A stretch of 64,000 nucleotides of DNA. It comes from an uncultured Alphaproteobacteria bacterium (GTDB lineage Bacteria; Pseudomonadota; Alphaproteobacteria; Bin95). A program made the translations under genes and the position numbers. The DNA lies in contig CALAHN010000104.1 of the NCBI GenBank assembly GCA_937891825.1, positions 1-64,000 of the forward strand. The letters run 5' to 3'. Below the pieces are notes generated by a model. It was not told where the DNA came from and ran no database searches. It was given only the letters and a program-made list of their open reading frames with translations. Shown piece by piece: positions 30,299 to 39,903 of the stretch; position 1 is the first letter of the stretch, and the number at the start of each line of letters is the position of its first letter.

Positions 30299-31465
30299 AT
30301 GAATTTCGAACTGGATGATGTGACGCAAGCCGTGCGCGAAGCTGCGCGCCGGTTCTCCGACGAACAACTGGCGCCCCACTATCAGGCGCGGGAAGCGGCA
30401 GGCCGCTTCGACCGCGATCTCCTTTTGGAAATGGGCGGCCTCGGACTGATCGCCGCCGACCTGCCGGAGGAATTCGGCGGCATTGGCGCGCCTGGGCTGA
30501 CCCAGGGCGTGGTCATGGAGGAAATCGGGCGGGGCGACATGAACATCGGCTACGTTCAGCTTCTCAGCTCCCTGATCGGCGGCGTTCTGGTCCGCTATGC
30601 CCCCAAAGCCCTGGCCGCTGAAATGTTGCCGGAAATCGCTAGCGGCCGGTTGCTGCCCGCCCTCGGCCTGACAGAGCCAAGGGGCGGCACCGACGCCGCC
30701 AATCTGCAACTCCGCGCCCGGCGCGACGGCGACGATTGGCTGCTGAGCGGCGAGAAAGCTTCGATCTCCTGCGCCAATCAGGCGGACGCGATCCTTGTCG
30801 CGGCGCGGACGGGCGCGCCGGACAGCGGCGCCCGTGGCGTGACGGCGTTCTGGGTCCCGCTCGACGCGCCGGGGATATCCCGTTCGGCTTATGACGACCT
30901 TGGCAGCTTGTCCGTCGGCCGCGGCTCCGTCTGGTTCGACGAGGTCCGCGTTCCGGACGCCCAGCGCGTCGGCGATGAAGGCATGGGCTTCATTCGCGTC
31001 ATGCAGGGCTTCGACTACTCCCGCGCCCTGATCGCGCTGCAATGCCTTGGCGCGGCGCGCGCCTCGCTGGACGAGACCTGGCCCTATACCATTGAGCGCC
31101 ATGCCTTCGGGGCGCCGCTCGCCTCATATCAGGGCGTCAGTTTTCCCTTGGCGGAAGCGGACGCCCAGGTCCGCGCCGCCCGGCTTCTGGCCTATGAATG
31201 CCTGTGGCTCCGCGACAACGGCCAGCCGCACACGAAAGAAGCGGCGATGGTGAAGTGGATGGGACCGAAGGTCTCGGTCGACGCGATCCATCAGTGCCTG
31301 TTGACCCATGGCCATCTGGGCTACAGCCGGGACCTGCCGCATCAGCAGCGCTTGCGCGATGTGATGGGCCTCGAAATCGGCGACGGCACGGCCCAGGTGT
31401 CGAAGTTGATCATCGCCCGGGAAACCGTCGGCCGGGCCGCCGTGCAATACGCCAGGACAAAATAA
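30299..31465 (+). CDS. Acyl-CoA dehydrogenase family protein
   Basis: ALGLTEPRGGTDAANLQLRARRDGDDWLLSGEKASISCANQA; 388 aa. Confidence 0.93.
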   Translation: MNFELDDVTQAVREAARRFSDEQLAPHYQAREAAGRFDRDLLLEMGGLGLIAADLPEEFGGIGAPGLTQGVVMEEIGRGDMNIGYVQLLSSLIGGVLVRYAPKALAAEMLPEIASGRLLPALGLTEPRGGTDAANLQLRARRDGDDWLLSGEKASISCANQADAILVAARTGAPDSGARGVTAFWVPLDAPGISRSAYDDLGSLSVGRGSVWFDEVRVPDAQRVGDEGMGFIRVMQGFDYSRALIALQCLGAARASLDETWPYTIERHAFGAPLASYQGVSFPLAEADAQVRAARLLAYECLWLRDNGQPHTKEAAMVKWMGPKVSVDAIHQCLLTHGHLGYSRDLPHQQRLRDVMGLEIGDGTAQVSKLIIARETVGRAAVQYARTK

Positions 31466-31497
31466 CGGCGGCGCAGGAGGGTTCCCCTGCGCCGCCG
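31466..31497. terminator. Hairpin between convergent genes
   Basis: 12-bp stem CGGCGGCGCAGG (31466-31477) / CCTGCGCCGCCG (31486-31497). Confidence 0.45.
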
Positions 31498-31513
31498 CGA
31501 TTATGCCCGTCGA

Positions 31514-32806
31514 TCAGAGGCCGGAAAGCGCCTGATCGAGGTCGGCGATGATATCGTCGATATGCTCGATGCCGATCGACAGGCGCACGTAGCCTGGCGA
31601 GACACCGGTTGCGGCCTGGTCTTCGGGGGACAACTGGCTGTGCGTCGTCGTCGCCGGGTGAATGGCGAGGCTTCGTGCATCGCCGATATTGGCGACATGG
31701 AAGAACAGCTTCAGGCTGTCGATGAACTTGGCCCCAGCGTCCTTGCCGCCCTTCAGCACCATGCCGCAGAGGCCGCCATACTGGCCGCCGAGATACCGGT
31801 CGGCGCGGGCGCGCACTTCGCCGGACTGCTGGCTCGGGTGGATGACCTGCTCGACCGCCGGATGCTTCGCCAGCCAGGTCGCGACCGCCGTCGCGTTCTG
31901 GCAATGCCGTTCCATCCGCAAGGGCAGGGTCTCGAGACCCTGGATGAACATGAAGGCGTTGAATGGCGACATGGCGGCGCCAAGGTCGCGCAGCAGCGTC
32001 GTCCGCGCCTTGATGATGTAGGCGACGGGGCCGATCCCCTTCACGGCCTGGGTCCAGATCGCGCCATGATAGCTCGGGTCGGGCTGGTTCAGGTAGGGCT
32101 GGCGCTCCGGGTGCGCTTCCCAGTCGAACGCGCCGCTATCGACCAGCAGGCCGCCGATGGAGGTGCCATGGCCGCCGATATACTTCGTCGTCGAATAGAC
32201 GATGATGGCGGCGCCGTGCTCGAATGGGCGGCAGATGCCGGCGGCGGCGGTGTTGTCCATGATCAGCGGGATGCCAAGCGGCGTGCCGATGGCGGCGACT
32301 TCCGCGATCGGGAAGACGTGCAGCTTCGGGTTCGGCAGGGTTTCGGCATAATAGGCCCGGGTCTTGTCGTCGGTCGCGCGGCGGAAGGCTTCGGGGTCGG
32401 TCGGATCGACGAAGCGGACCTCTATGCCCATGTCCTTCATCGTGTTCGCGAACAGGTTCCAGGTGCCGCCATAGAGATCGGTCGAGGAGACGATGTTGTC
32501 GCCGGCCTTGGCGATATTCTGGATGGCGAAGGCGCTTGCGGCTTGGCCGGAAGCGAGGCCAAGAGCGGCCGCGCCGCCTTCCATCGCCGCGACCCGCTGT
32601 TCCAGCACGTCGCATGTGGGGTTCATGATGCGCGAGTAGATATTGCCCAATTCAGCCAGCGCAAACAGGTTGGCGGCGTGCTCGGCGCTCTTGAACTGGA
32701 AGGATGTCGTCTGGTGGATCGGCACGGCGACGGAGCCCGTGCTCGCATCGCCCCGATGACCGGCATGCAGGACGATGGTTTCAATATGTTTCGGCGCGTC
32801 AGTCAT
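31514..32806 (-). CDS. metY: O-acetylhomoserine aminocarboxypropyltransferase (sulfhydrylase)
   Basis: ETIVLHAGHRGDASTGSVAVPIHQTTSF and YSTTKYIGGHGTSIGGLLVD Cys/Met metabolism PLP enzyme. Confidence 0.94.
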   Translation of the reverse strand: MTDAPKHIETIVLHAGHRGDASTGSVAVPIHQTTSFQFKSAEHAANLFALAELGNIYSRIMNPTCDVLEQRVAAMEGGAAALGLASGQAASAFAIQNIAKAGDNIVSSTDLYGGTWNLFANTMKDMGIEVRFVDPTDPEAFRRATDDKTRAYYAETLPNPKLHVFPIAEVAAIGTPLGIPLIMDNTAAAGICRPFEHGAAIIVYSTTKYIGGHGTSIGGLLVDSGAFDWEAHPERQPYLNQPDPSYHGAIWTQAVKGIGPVAYIIKARTTLLRDLGAAMSPFNAFMFIQGLETLPLRMERHCQNATAVATWLAKHPAVEQVIHPSQQSGEVRARADRYLGGQYGGLCGMVLKGGKDAGAKFIDSLKLFFHVANIGDARSLAIHPATTTHSQLSPEDQAATGVSPGYVRLSIGIEHIDDIIADLDQALSGL

Positions 32807-32979
32807 GGCGTCTTCCCCCGGCAATGTTCAACGGGCATGCTGCAAGCGCCGCCCGATTCATGGGGCAAAGCGCATGATGCGAGCGGCCTTGTCAATGATG
32901 CGCCGCGCCTCGCGCCGCCAAAAATGAAAATCCGTCCCGGTTCGCGGGACGGCCTGGAAAATTGGATCGGACAATCTGA

Positions 32980-34059
32980 ATGGCCTTGAATATTCTCATC
33001 CTGCCCGGCGACGGCATCGGGCCGGAAATCGTCGATGTCGCGGAGCAGGCGCTGGAAGCGCTGGATCGGCGATTCGGCCTGAATGTCCGGCTGACCCGTC
33101 GCGACATCGGCTTTGCCGCCTTGAAGAAGGAGGGCGCGACCTGGGGCCCGGCGACGGAAGCCGCCTGCCGTCAGGCCGACGGCGTCATCATGGGGCCGAC
33201 CGATACGGCCGCATATCCGCCGCCAGAGGAAGGGGGCGTCGGCCCCTCGGCCAGCGCGCGCAAGAACCTCGATCTCTTTGCGAACATTCGCCCCAGCCGC
33301 TCCGCCGAGGGCGCGCCGGCGCTCAAGCCTGGGGTCGATCTCGTGATCGTGCGCGAGAACACCGAAGGCTTCTATGCGGACCGCAACATGGCGCTCGGCG
33401 GCGGCGAGTTCATGCCGACGGCGGACACAGCGCTCGCCGTCCGGAAGATCACCCGCCAGGCGAGCGCGCGCATCGCCCATGTCGCTTTTGCGATGGCGAG
33501 CGCGCGGCGGAAACACGTCACCGTCGTGCACAAGGCCAACGTCCTGAAAATGACCTGCGGCCTGTTCCTCGATACGGCCGAGGCCGTGGCCAAGCAGTAT
33601 CCCGATATCCGGGTCGATGACGTCCATGTCGACGCCATGGCGTCCGATCTGGTCCGGAAGCCCGAAAGCTTCGACGTGGTCCTCTGCTCGAACATGTACG
33701 GCGATATCCTTTCCAATCTGGCGGCGGAGGTGACTGGCGGGCTTGGTCTGGCCGGCTCCCTCAATCGAGGCGACGACGTTTCGCTCGCCCAGGCCGCCCA
33801 TGGCTCGGCGCCGGATATTGCGGGGCAGGGGATCGCCAACCCCGGATCGATCCTGCGGTCGACCGCGATGCTGCTTCAGGACCTGGGCGCGCGGCGGTCC
33901 GACAACGGCCTGACGGCAGCCGCCGTGGCGCTCGACCAGGGCCTGGACCGGATGCTGGCGACGCCGTCGCTTCGGACGGCGGACCTTGGCGGCAAGCTTC
34001 TCACGAAAGATTTTGGCGCGGCCCTGGCCGAGCGACTTGGCTTGGAGGCCGACCGATGA
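32980..34059 (+). CDS. Isocitrate/isopropylmalate dehydrogenase family protein
   Basis: ILPGDGIGPEIVDVAEQAL, ENTEGFYADR, SNMYGDILSNLAAEVTGGLGLAGSLN, HGSAPDIAGQGIANP. Confidence 0.93.
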   Translation: MALNILILPGDGIGPEIVDVAEQALEALDRRFGLNVRLTRRDIGFAALKKEGATWGPATEAACRQADGVIMGPTDTAAYPPPEEGGVGPSASARKNLDLFANIRPSRSAEGAPALKPGVDLVIVRENTEGFYADRNMALGGGEFMPTADTALAVRKITRQASARIAHVAFAMASARRKHVTVVHKANVLKMTCGLFLDTAEAVAKQYPDIRVDDVHVDAMASDLVRKPESFDVVLCSNMYGDILSNLAAEVTGGLGLAGSLNRGDDVSLAQAAHGSAPDIAGQGIANPGSILRSTAMLLQDLGARRSDNGLTAAAVALDQGLDRMLATPSLRTADLGGKLLTKDFGAALAERLGLEADR

Positions 34060-34790
34060 GCGAGCGCAAACTGCATCAATCCCAGCGCCGGGCGCCCGGC
34101 GCGCCCTTGCCGAAACCGATTCATGCCGCAACGGCGCTGATCGTCCGGCGGACGCCTTCGGGGCCGACGGTGCTGATGGGCCATCGGAGCGCCGCCCACA
34201 AGTTCATGCCGAACACGTTTGTCTTCCCCGGCGGGCGCGTCGACCCCGAGGATCATTTGGCGCCGGCGGCGGACGCGCTGGCGCCGGAAACGGTTCAGCG
34301 CCTGACGCGCCGGCGCCGCGCCAGCGTGCGATTGGCGCGGGCGCTGGCGCTGGCCGCCATCCGGGAGACGTTTGAGGAGACGGGCCTGATCATCGGCCAG
34401 CCGCACGCCGACGCGCTCGATCTGGATGCGGTGACGCCTGACTGGCGGCCCTTTGTCGAGACCGGCTTTGCGCCGACCCCCGGCGCGCTCGACTACATCT
34501 TCCGCGCCGTGACGCCGCCCGACAATTTTCGCCGCTTCGACGCCCGCTTCTTTCTGGTGGATGCGGACGCGACCCACGGCGTCATCGGCGGCACCGGGGA
34601 GTTGGTCGACCTGCAGTGGATTCCGATCCGGGATGCAATGCAACTGCCGCGGACGCCGTCGCCGACCCGCGGCGCCCTGGCGACGGCGCTGGAACTGGTG
34701 ACGACCGGCGCGCGGCTGCCGCAAGCCGCGGATGCGCCAATTCCTGCCTTGATCACGCGCTATCGCCGTGAAGCCATCGAATATGATTGA
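34056..34790 (+). CDS. NUDIX hydrolase
   Basis: FPGGRVDPEDH and AAIRETFEETGLIIG Nudix box-like. Confidence 0.9.
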   Translation: MSERKLHQSQRRAPGAPLPKPIHAATALIVRRTPSGPTVLMGHRSAAHKFMPNTFVFPGGRVDPEDHLAPAADALAPETVQRLTRRRRASVRLARALALAAIRETFEETGLIIGQPHADALDLDAVTPDWRPFVETGFAPTPGALDYIFRAVTPPDNFRRFDARFFLVDADATHGVIGGTGELVDLQWIPIRDAMQLPRTPSPTRGALATALELVTTGARLPQAADAPIPALITRYRREAIEYD

Positions 34791-35517
34791 GGCGCGCGGC
34801 CGGCGCGGTTGTTCGCGGCGGTGCGGCGCCTGGATGATCGCATTTGGCGGCATTCTGGCGCTCGCTGCCTGCGCGCCGCCGCCCGACCCGCCCGTCGGAC
34901 CGGATCAAGAGGGTGCGGCGGCCTCCGGCTCGCCACCGTTGCTTTGCCGGAGCGGCGTCGGCTCAGACGCGGAAGCGCTTGCCTTGCTCGGCGAGATCAA
35001 CCGGCTGCGCCGAAATCCCTCCGAGTATGCGCCGCTTGTCAAGGCGGGGTTCAAGGACATGCAGGACGGGATCTTCCTGAAAGACGGCTACCTGATCGAA
35101 ACCAAGGAGGGTCAGGCCGCGGTCGATGAGGCGATTGCGTTTCTGAATACCGCGCCGTCCGCCCCGCCGCTGGAGCTATCGACGTGCCTCTCCAGGAGCG
35201 CGCAGGACCACGCCAATGACCAGGGACAGACCGGCGACACGGGCCATATCGGCGAGGATGGCTCGAACCCGGGGTCCCGCGCCGCCCGTCATGTGACCGG
35301 TACGCCCTACTGCGGCGAGAACATCAGCTATGGCAGCCGATCGGCCCGGGATATCGTCATCCAGCTCCTGGTCGATGACGGGGTGCCGGACCGCGGCCAC
35401 CGCAAGGGCCTGTTCCGCAAGGACTTCAAAAGCATCGGCATCGGCTACGGCCCGCATCCGCGCTATCGGCACATGTCGGTGCAGTTGATGTGCCTGAATG
35501 ACGTGCGGCGCGGCTAG
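34783..35517 (+). CDS. CAP/SCP-domain lipoprotein
   Basis: Lipobox-like LALAAC; LGEINRLRRNPSEYAP, SAQDHANDQGQTGDTGHIG, CGENISYG, HRKGLF. Confidence 0.88.
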   Translation: MIEARGRRGCSRRCGAWMIAFGGILALAACAPPPDPPVGPDQEGAAASGSPPLLCRSGVGSDAEALALLGEINRLRRNPSEYAPLVKAGFKDMQDGIFLKDGYLIETKEGQAAVDEAIAFLNTAPSAPPLELSTCLSRSAQDHANDQGQTGDTGHIGEDGSNPGSRAARHVTGTPYCGENISYGSRSARDIVIQLLVDDGVPDRGHRKGLFRKDFKSIGIGYGPHPRYRHMSVQLMCLNDVRRG

Positions 35518-35546
35518 CGCATGGCGCGTTCAGGCAATCTGTCGAT

Positions 35547-36539
35547 CTAAAACATGCTCTGCAGCACGCGGTCCGGCGGCTGGTGGCCGTCGGCGAAGGC
35601 TTTGATGTTGGCGATGACCTTCTCGCCCATGGCGATCCGGCTCTCGACCGTCGCGGAGGCGATGTGCGGAGTCAGCACGACATTCTCCATCTTCAGAAGC
35701 TTCGGCGTCACCAGGGGCTCATGCTCATAGACATCGAGGCCGGCGCCGCCGATCCGGCCGGAGGCGAGGCCGCGCACCAGGGCTGCTTCCTCGATGACGT
35801 CGCCGCGGGAGGTGTTGATGATAATGGCGCCGGCCTTCACCATTTGCAGGCGCGGTCCGTTCAGCAGGTGAAAGGTGCCGGGCGTGCGCGGGCAATTGAC
35901 GGAAATCACGTCCATGCGCGCCAGCATCTGGTTCAAGCTGTCCCAGTATGTGGCTTCAAGCTCGCGCTCGATCTCATCGGCGGCGCGGCGGCGGTTGTGA
36001 TAGTGGATCGCCATGCCGAAGGCGCGGGCGCGGCGGGCGAGCGCCGCGCCGATGCGGCCCATGCCGACGATGCCAAGCCGTTTGCCGCGCACCGTCCTGC
36101 CCATCAAGCCGGTCGGGCTCCAACCTTCCCAGTGCTGGGCGCGGACCAGGCGCTGGCCTTCGCCGATGCGCCGGGCGACCGCCAGAATCAGGGCCATCGC
36201 CATATCGGCGGTATCCTCGGTCAGGACGCCGGGCGTATTCGTCACGATCAGGCCCTTGGCCTTCGCGGCTTCCAGGTCGATGTGATCGACGCCGGCGCCA
36301 TAGTTCGCGATCAATTTCAGGCGCGGTCCGGCGGCGGCGATGACGTCGGCGTCGATCCGGTCGGTGACTGTCGGGGCCAGTATGTCAGCTTCGCCCATGA
36401 CGGCGATCAGGCGTTCCTTGCTCAGCGGCGCGTCATCCTCCGAGAGGCGCGCATCGAATAGCTCCATCATCCGGGTTTCGACGGATTCCGGCAATTTTCG
36501 CGTGACGAAAACTTTCGGTCGGCTGCCGTTTGCAGGCAT
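35547..36539 (-). CDS. 2-hydroxyacid dehydrogenase (glyoxylate/hydroxypyruvate reductase-like)
   Basis: GVDHIDLEAAKAKGLIVTNTPGVLTEDTADMAMALILA, LGIVGMGRIGAALARRA; start chosen at MPANGSRPKVFVTRKLP. Confidence 0.93.
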   Translation of the reverse strand: MPANGSRPKVFVTRKLPESVETRMMELFDARLSEDDAPLSKERLIAVMGEADILAPTVTDRIDADVIAAAGPRLKLIANYGAGVDHIDLEAAKAKGLIVTNTPGVLTEDTADMAMALILAVARRIGEGQRLVRAQHWEGWSPTGLMGRTVRGKRLGIVGMGRIGAALARRARAFGMAIHYHNRRRAADEIERELEATYWDSLNQMLARMDVISVNCPRTPGTFHLLNGPRLQMVKAGAIIINTSRGDVIEEAALVRGLASGRIGGAGLDVYEHEPLVTPKLLKMENVVLTPHIASATVESRIAMGEKVIANIKAFADGHQPPDRVLQSMF

Positions 36540-36619
36540 GGCGGTTCCGCTCCATAAACAAGGCCATTCATCATAGAGCGCCCGCGAGCGAGCGCCAAAG
36601 TTTTCTGGAGGGCGCATTC

Positions 36620-37792
36620 ATGACCGCACGTGTCGGCCGGCATTTCCTGCAAATTCCGGGCCCGAGCAGCGCGCCGGACGCCGTTCTGCACGCCATGGCG
36701 CGCCAGACGATGGATCATCGCGGGCCGGAATTCGGCGTCTTTGCAAAGACGCTGTTGGCGGATTTGCGCAAGGTCTTTCGGACCGAACGTCCGGTCATCA
36801 TGTATCCGTCGTCGGGCACTGGGGCGTGGGAGGCGGCGCTCGTCAATCTCTTCCAGCCAGGCGATGTCGTTTTGATGGCGGAGACCGGCCAATTCGCGAC
36901 GCTCTGGCGGGAACTGGCCGAACGGCTGGATATCAAGGCGGAATTCATTCCGGGCGACTGGCGGCGCGGCGTCGATCCGGGCGCTGTCGCCGCCCGGCTG
37001 AAGGCGGACATCAAGGGCGAGATCCGCGCGGTCTGCATGGTCCACAACGAAACCTCGACCGGCGCGACCAGCCGCGTTCACGACGTGCGGAAGGCGATCG
37101 ACGCCACGGTCCATGAAGCGCTGCTGCTGGTCGACACGATTTCCGGCCTCGGCTCAATGCCCTACGAGCATGACGCCTGGGGCGTCGATGTGACGGTCGC
37201 CGGCTCCCAGAAGGGGCTGATGACGCCGCCGGGCCTCAGCTTCAATGCGGTCAGCGAGAAAGCGCTCGCCGTCGCCAGGGCCGGCGGCATGCGCCGGTCC
37301 TACTGGGACTGGCAAGCGATGCTAGAGTTGAACGCGACGGGCTACTTTCCCTATACGCCTGCGACCAATCTGCTCTATGGCCTCCGCGCGGCGGTCGATC
37401 AGATACTGGCGGAGGGCCTGGAGGCCGCCTGGGCGCGCCATCGCCGCCTTGCCGACGCCGCCCGCCACGCGACCCAGGCCTGGGGTCTGGAAATCCAGTG
37501 CGAAGTCCCCGAGGAGCGATCGAACGTGCTGACCGCCGTCCGCCTGCCCGACGGGCATGACGCCGATGCGCTTCGCGCGGCCATCTTGAAGAACTTCGAT
37601 GTGTCGCTCGGCAACGGCCTCGGCAAGATCAAGGGCAAGGTCTTCCGCATCGGGCATCTGGGCGATGTGAATGAACCCCTGTTAATGGGCACGTTGGCGG
37701 CCGTCGAAATGGGCTTGAAGCTGGCAGGCGTGCCGCACCAGTCGGGCGGAGTCGACGCCGCCATGCGCCGGTTGGTGGAAACGGCGGGCTAG
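36620..37792 (+). CDS. Class V aminotransferase (serine-glyoxylate aminotransferase-like)
   Basis: QIPGPSSAPDAVLHAMARQTMDHRGPEF, DTISGLGSMPYEHDAWGVDVTVAGSQKGLMTPPGLSF. Confidence 0.92.
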   Translation: MTARVGRHFLQIPGPSSAPDAVLHAMARQTMDHRGPEFGVFAKTLLADLRKVFRTERPVIMYPSSGTGAWEAALVNLFQPGDVVLMAETGQFATLWRELAERLDIKAEFIPGDWRRGVDPGAVAARLKADIKGEIRAVCMVHNETSTGATSRVHDVRKAIDATVHEALLLVDTISGLGSMPYEHDAWGVDVTVAGSQKGLMTPPGLSFNAVSEKALAVARAGGMRRSYWDWQAMLELNATGYFPYTPATNLLYGLRAAVDQILAEGLEAAWARHRRLADAARHATQAWGLEIQCEVPEERSNVLTAVRLPDGHDADALRAAILKNFDVSLGNGLGKIKGKVFRIGHLGDVNEPLLMGTLAAVEMGLKLAGVPHQSGGVDAAMRRLVETAG

Positions 37793-37830
37793 GGAGTCTG
37801 GCGGATTCCCTGCCGCCATACTTCCTGCCG

Positions 37831-38985
37831 TTATGCGATGCCGAGTTCGGCCAGAATGCGGGCGCGGTCCTGGTCGACATCGGGCGCCGTCGGCCGTTCC
37901 AGCGGGTCGTCATAGCCGGAAATCTTGACCGGGTTGCCCGCGACTTTCAGGCGGCCGACCTTCGGGTCGTCGACTTCGATCACCATGCGGCGCGGGCCCG
38001 CCTGCGGGTGCGCCATCACCTGCGCCACATTGTTGATGCCGCTCGCCGGGATGCCCGCGGGGTCGAGTTCGGCCAGCCAGTCGGCCGTGCTCCTGGTCGC
38101 GAGGATGCCTTCGATCGCAGCCTCCAGCGCCGGCTGGTTTTCGTTGCGGGTCCGATTGCTCTCGTAACGTGGATCGTCCTTGAGGTCGGGGCGGCCGATG
38201 ATGTCGCAGAAGCGGTGGAACATGACATTGTTGCCGGCCGCGATGATCATGTGGCCGTCCAGGGTCTTGAAGGTCTGAAACGGCGTGATCGACGGATGGC
38301 GGCCGCCAAGCGGCCCCGGGATCTCGCCGGTCGCGCCATAGCGGGCGATGGCGTTCTCGCAGAAGGCCATCTGGCAATCGAGCATGCCGATATCAAGCTT
38401 GCGGCCTTCGCCGGTGCGCTCCCGATCATAGAGCGCGGTCACCATGCCGATGGTGGTGTAGAGGCCGGCGCCGATGTCGCCGATCGACATGCCGACGCGG
38501 GTCGGCTCGCCGCCGGGCTGGCCGGTGATCGACATGATGCCGCCCATCGCCTGCACGACCATGTCATAGGCGGGCCGCGTCGAATGGGGGCCGGTGTGGC
38601 CGAAGCCGGAGCATGCCGCATAGATCAGCCGCGGAAACTTCTGGTGCAGGTCTTCCCAGCCATAGCCCAGCTTTTCCATCGTGCCGGGGCGGTAGTTTTC
38701 GACGATGATGTCGGCGGCGGCCAGGAGCTTCTCGAAAATGGCGCGGTCGCCCTCGTCCTTGAGGTTGAGGGCGATGGATTCCTTGCCCCGGTTGACCGAG
38801 ACGAAATAGGCGGACTTGCCGTTGACGAACGGTCCGTATTCGCGGGCGTCGTCGCCCTGTCCGGGCGTTTCGACCTTGATGACCCGGGCGCCCAGGTCGG
38901 AGAGGATCATGGTGGAAAACGGTCCCGCGAGCACGCGGGTGAGGTCGATGACGGTGACGCCGTTGAACGGGCCGGAAACGGACAT
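37831..38985 (-). CDS. CaiB/BaiF family CoA transferase
   Basis: VIDLTRVLAGPFSTMILSDLGARVIKVE, RGKESIALNLKD, AYDMVVQAMGGIMS. Confidence 0.95.
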   Translation of the reverse strand: MSVSGPFNGVTVIDLTRVLAGPFSTMILSDLGARVIKVETPGQGDDAREYGPFVNGKSAYFVSVNRGKESIALNLKDEGDRAIFEKLLAAADIIVENYRPGTMEKLGYGWEDLHQKFPRLIYAACSGFGHTGPHSTRPAYDMVVQAMGGIMSITGQPGGEPTRVGMSIGDIGAGLYTTIGMVTALYDRERTGEGRKLDIGMLDCQMAFCENAIARYGATGEIPGPLGGRHPSITPFQTFKTLDGHMIIAAGNNVMFHRFCDIIGRPDLKDDPRYESNRTRNENQPALEAAIEGILATRSTADWLAELDPAGIPASGINNVAQVMAHPQAGPRRMVIEVDDPKVGRLKVAGNPVKISGYDDPLERPTAPDVDQDRARILAELGIA

Positions 38986-39048
38986 GGAATTGGCTCCCCA
39001 TGGAGGCTAGGCTAAATCGAAGCGATGAACGGGGGAGACTAGTCAGCC

Positions 39049-39900
39049 ATGGCGCCAAGGTCACGCAGTTTTCAAAGTCTGGGGCCGGAAGGCTTTCACA
39101 AAATCCATTATTGGGAGTGGGGGCCGGCAGACTCCGAGCGCACCGTCATCTGCGTCCACGGCTTGACCCGGAACGGCCGGGACTTCGACGATCTGGCCGC
39201 GGTGCTCGCGGGCCGCGGCTGGCGGGTGGTCGCGCCGGATATTGTCGGCCGCGGCCGGAGCGACTGGCTGCTGGGGGAGCGCGGCTACGATTTCCCCACA
39301 TATATCAGCGACATGAGCCAACTGATCGCGCGGCTGGGCGGCAAGGACGTCTATTGGGTGGGCACATCCATGGGCGGGATTATCAGCCAGTTCATCGCGG
39401 CCGGCCGGAACGCGCCGATCAAGCGATTGGTCCTGAACGATATCGGGCCTTTCCTCGATCAGGCCGGTCTTGCCCGGATCAAGGGTTATGTCGGCGGCGA
39501 CCCGAGCTATGCGTCGTTCGACGAAGCCAAGGCGGCCGTCGACAAGGTGACGGGCAAATTCGGGCCGATGGACGCTGATGAGCGTCGGCGGTTCGTCGAG
39601 GTCTCGCTTCGGACCCGCGCTAACGGAGCGATCACCATGAACTACGATCCGAAGCTCGCCTGGTCGTTCAAGGCGAACGAGCCGGTCGACGTGGATCTAT
39701 GGTTCCTTTGGCCAGCGATCCAATGCCCGGTCCTGGTCCTGCGCGGCGCAGAGAGCGACCTGCTTTCGGCCGCGACCGCCGCCAGAATGCGTACGGAAGG
39801 CCCCAAGGCCGAGGAATATGTGCTCGCCGGGGTCGGCCACGCGCCGGCGCTGATGAGCCAGGGCGAAATCGACCGCATCACGACGTTTCTGGAGGGCTGA
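39049..39900 (+). CDS. Alpha/beta hydrolase
   Basis: VICVHGLTRNGRDFDDLA, GTSMGGIISQF nucleophile elbow. Confidence 0.93.
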   Translation: MAPRSRSFQSLGPEGFHKIHYWEWGPADSERTVICVHGLTRNGRDFDDLAAVLAGRGWRVVAPDIVGRGRSDWLLGERGYDFPTYISDMSQLIARLGGKDVYWVGTSMGGIISQFIAAGRNAPIKRLVLNDIGPFLDQAGLARIKGYVGGDPSYASFDEAKAAVDKVTGKFGPMDADERRRFVEVSLRTRANGAITMNYDPKLAWSFKANEPVDVDLWFLWPAIQCPVLVLRGAESDLLSAATAARMRTEGPKAEEYVLAGVGHAPALMSQGEIDRITTFLEG

Positions 39901-39903
39901 GCC

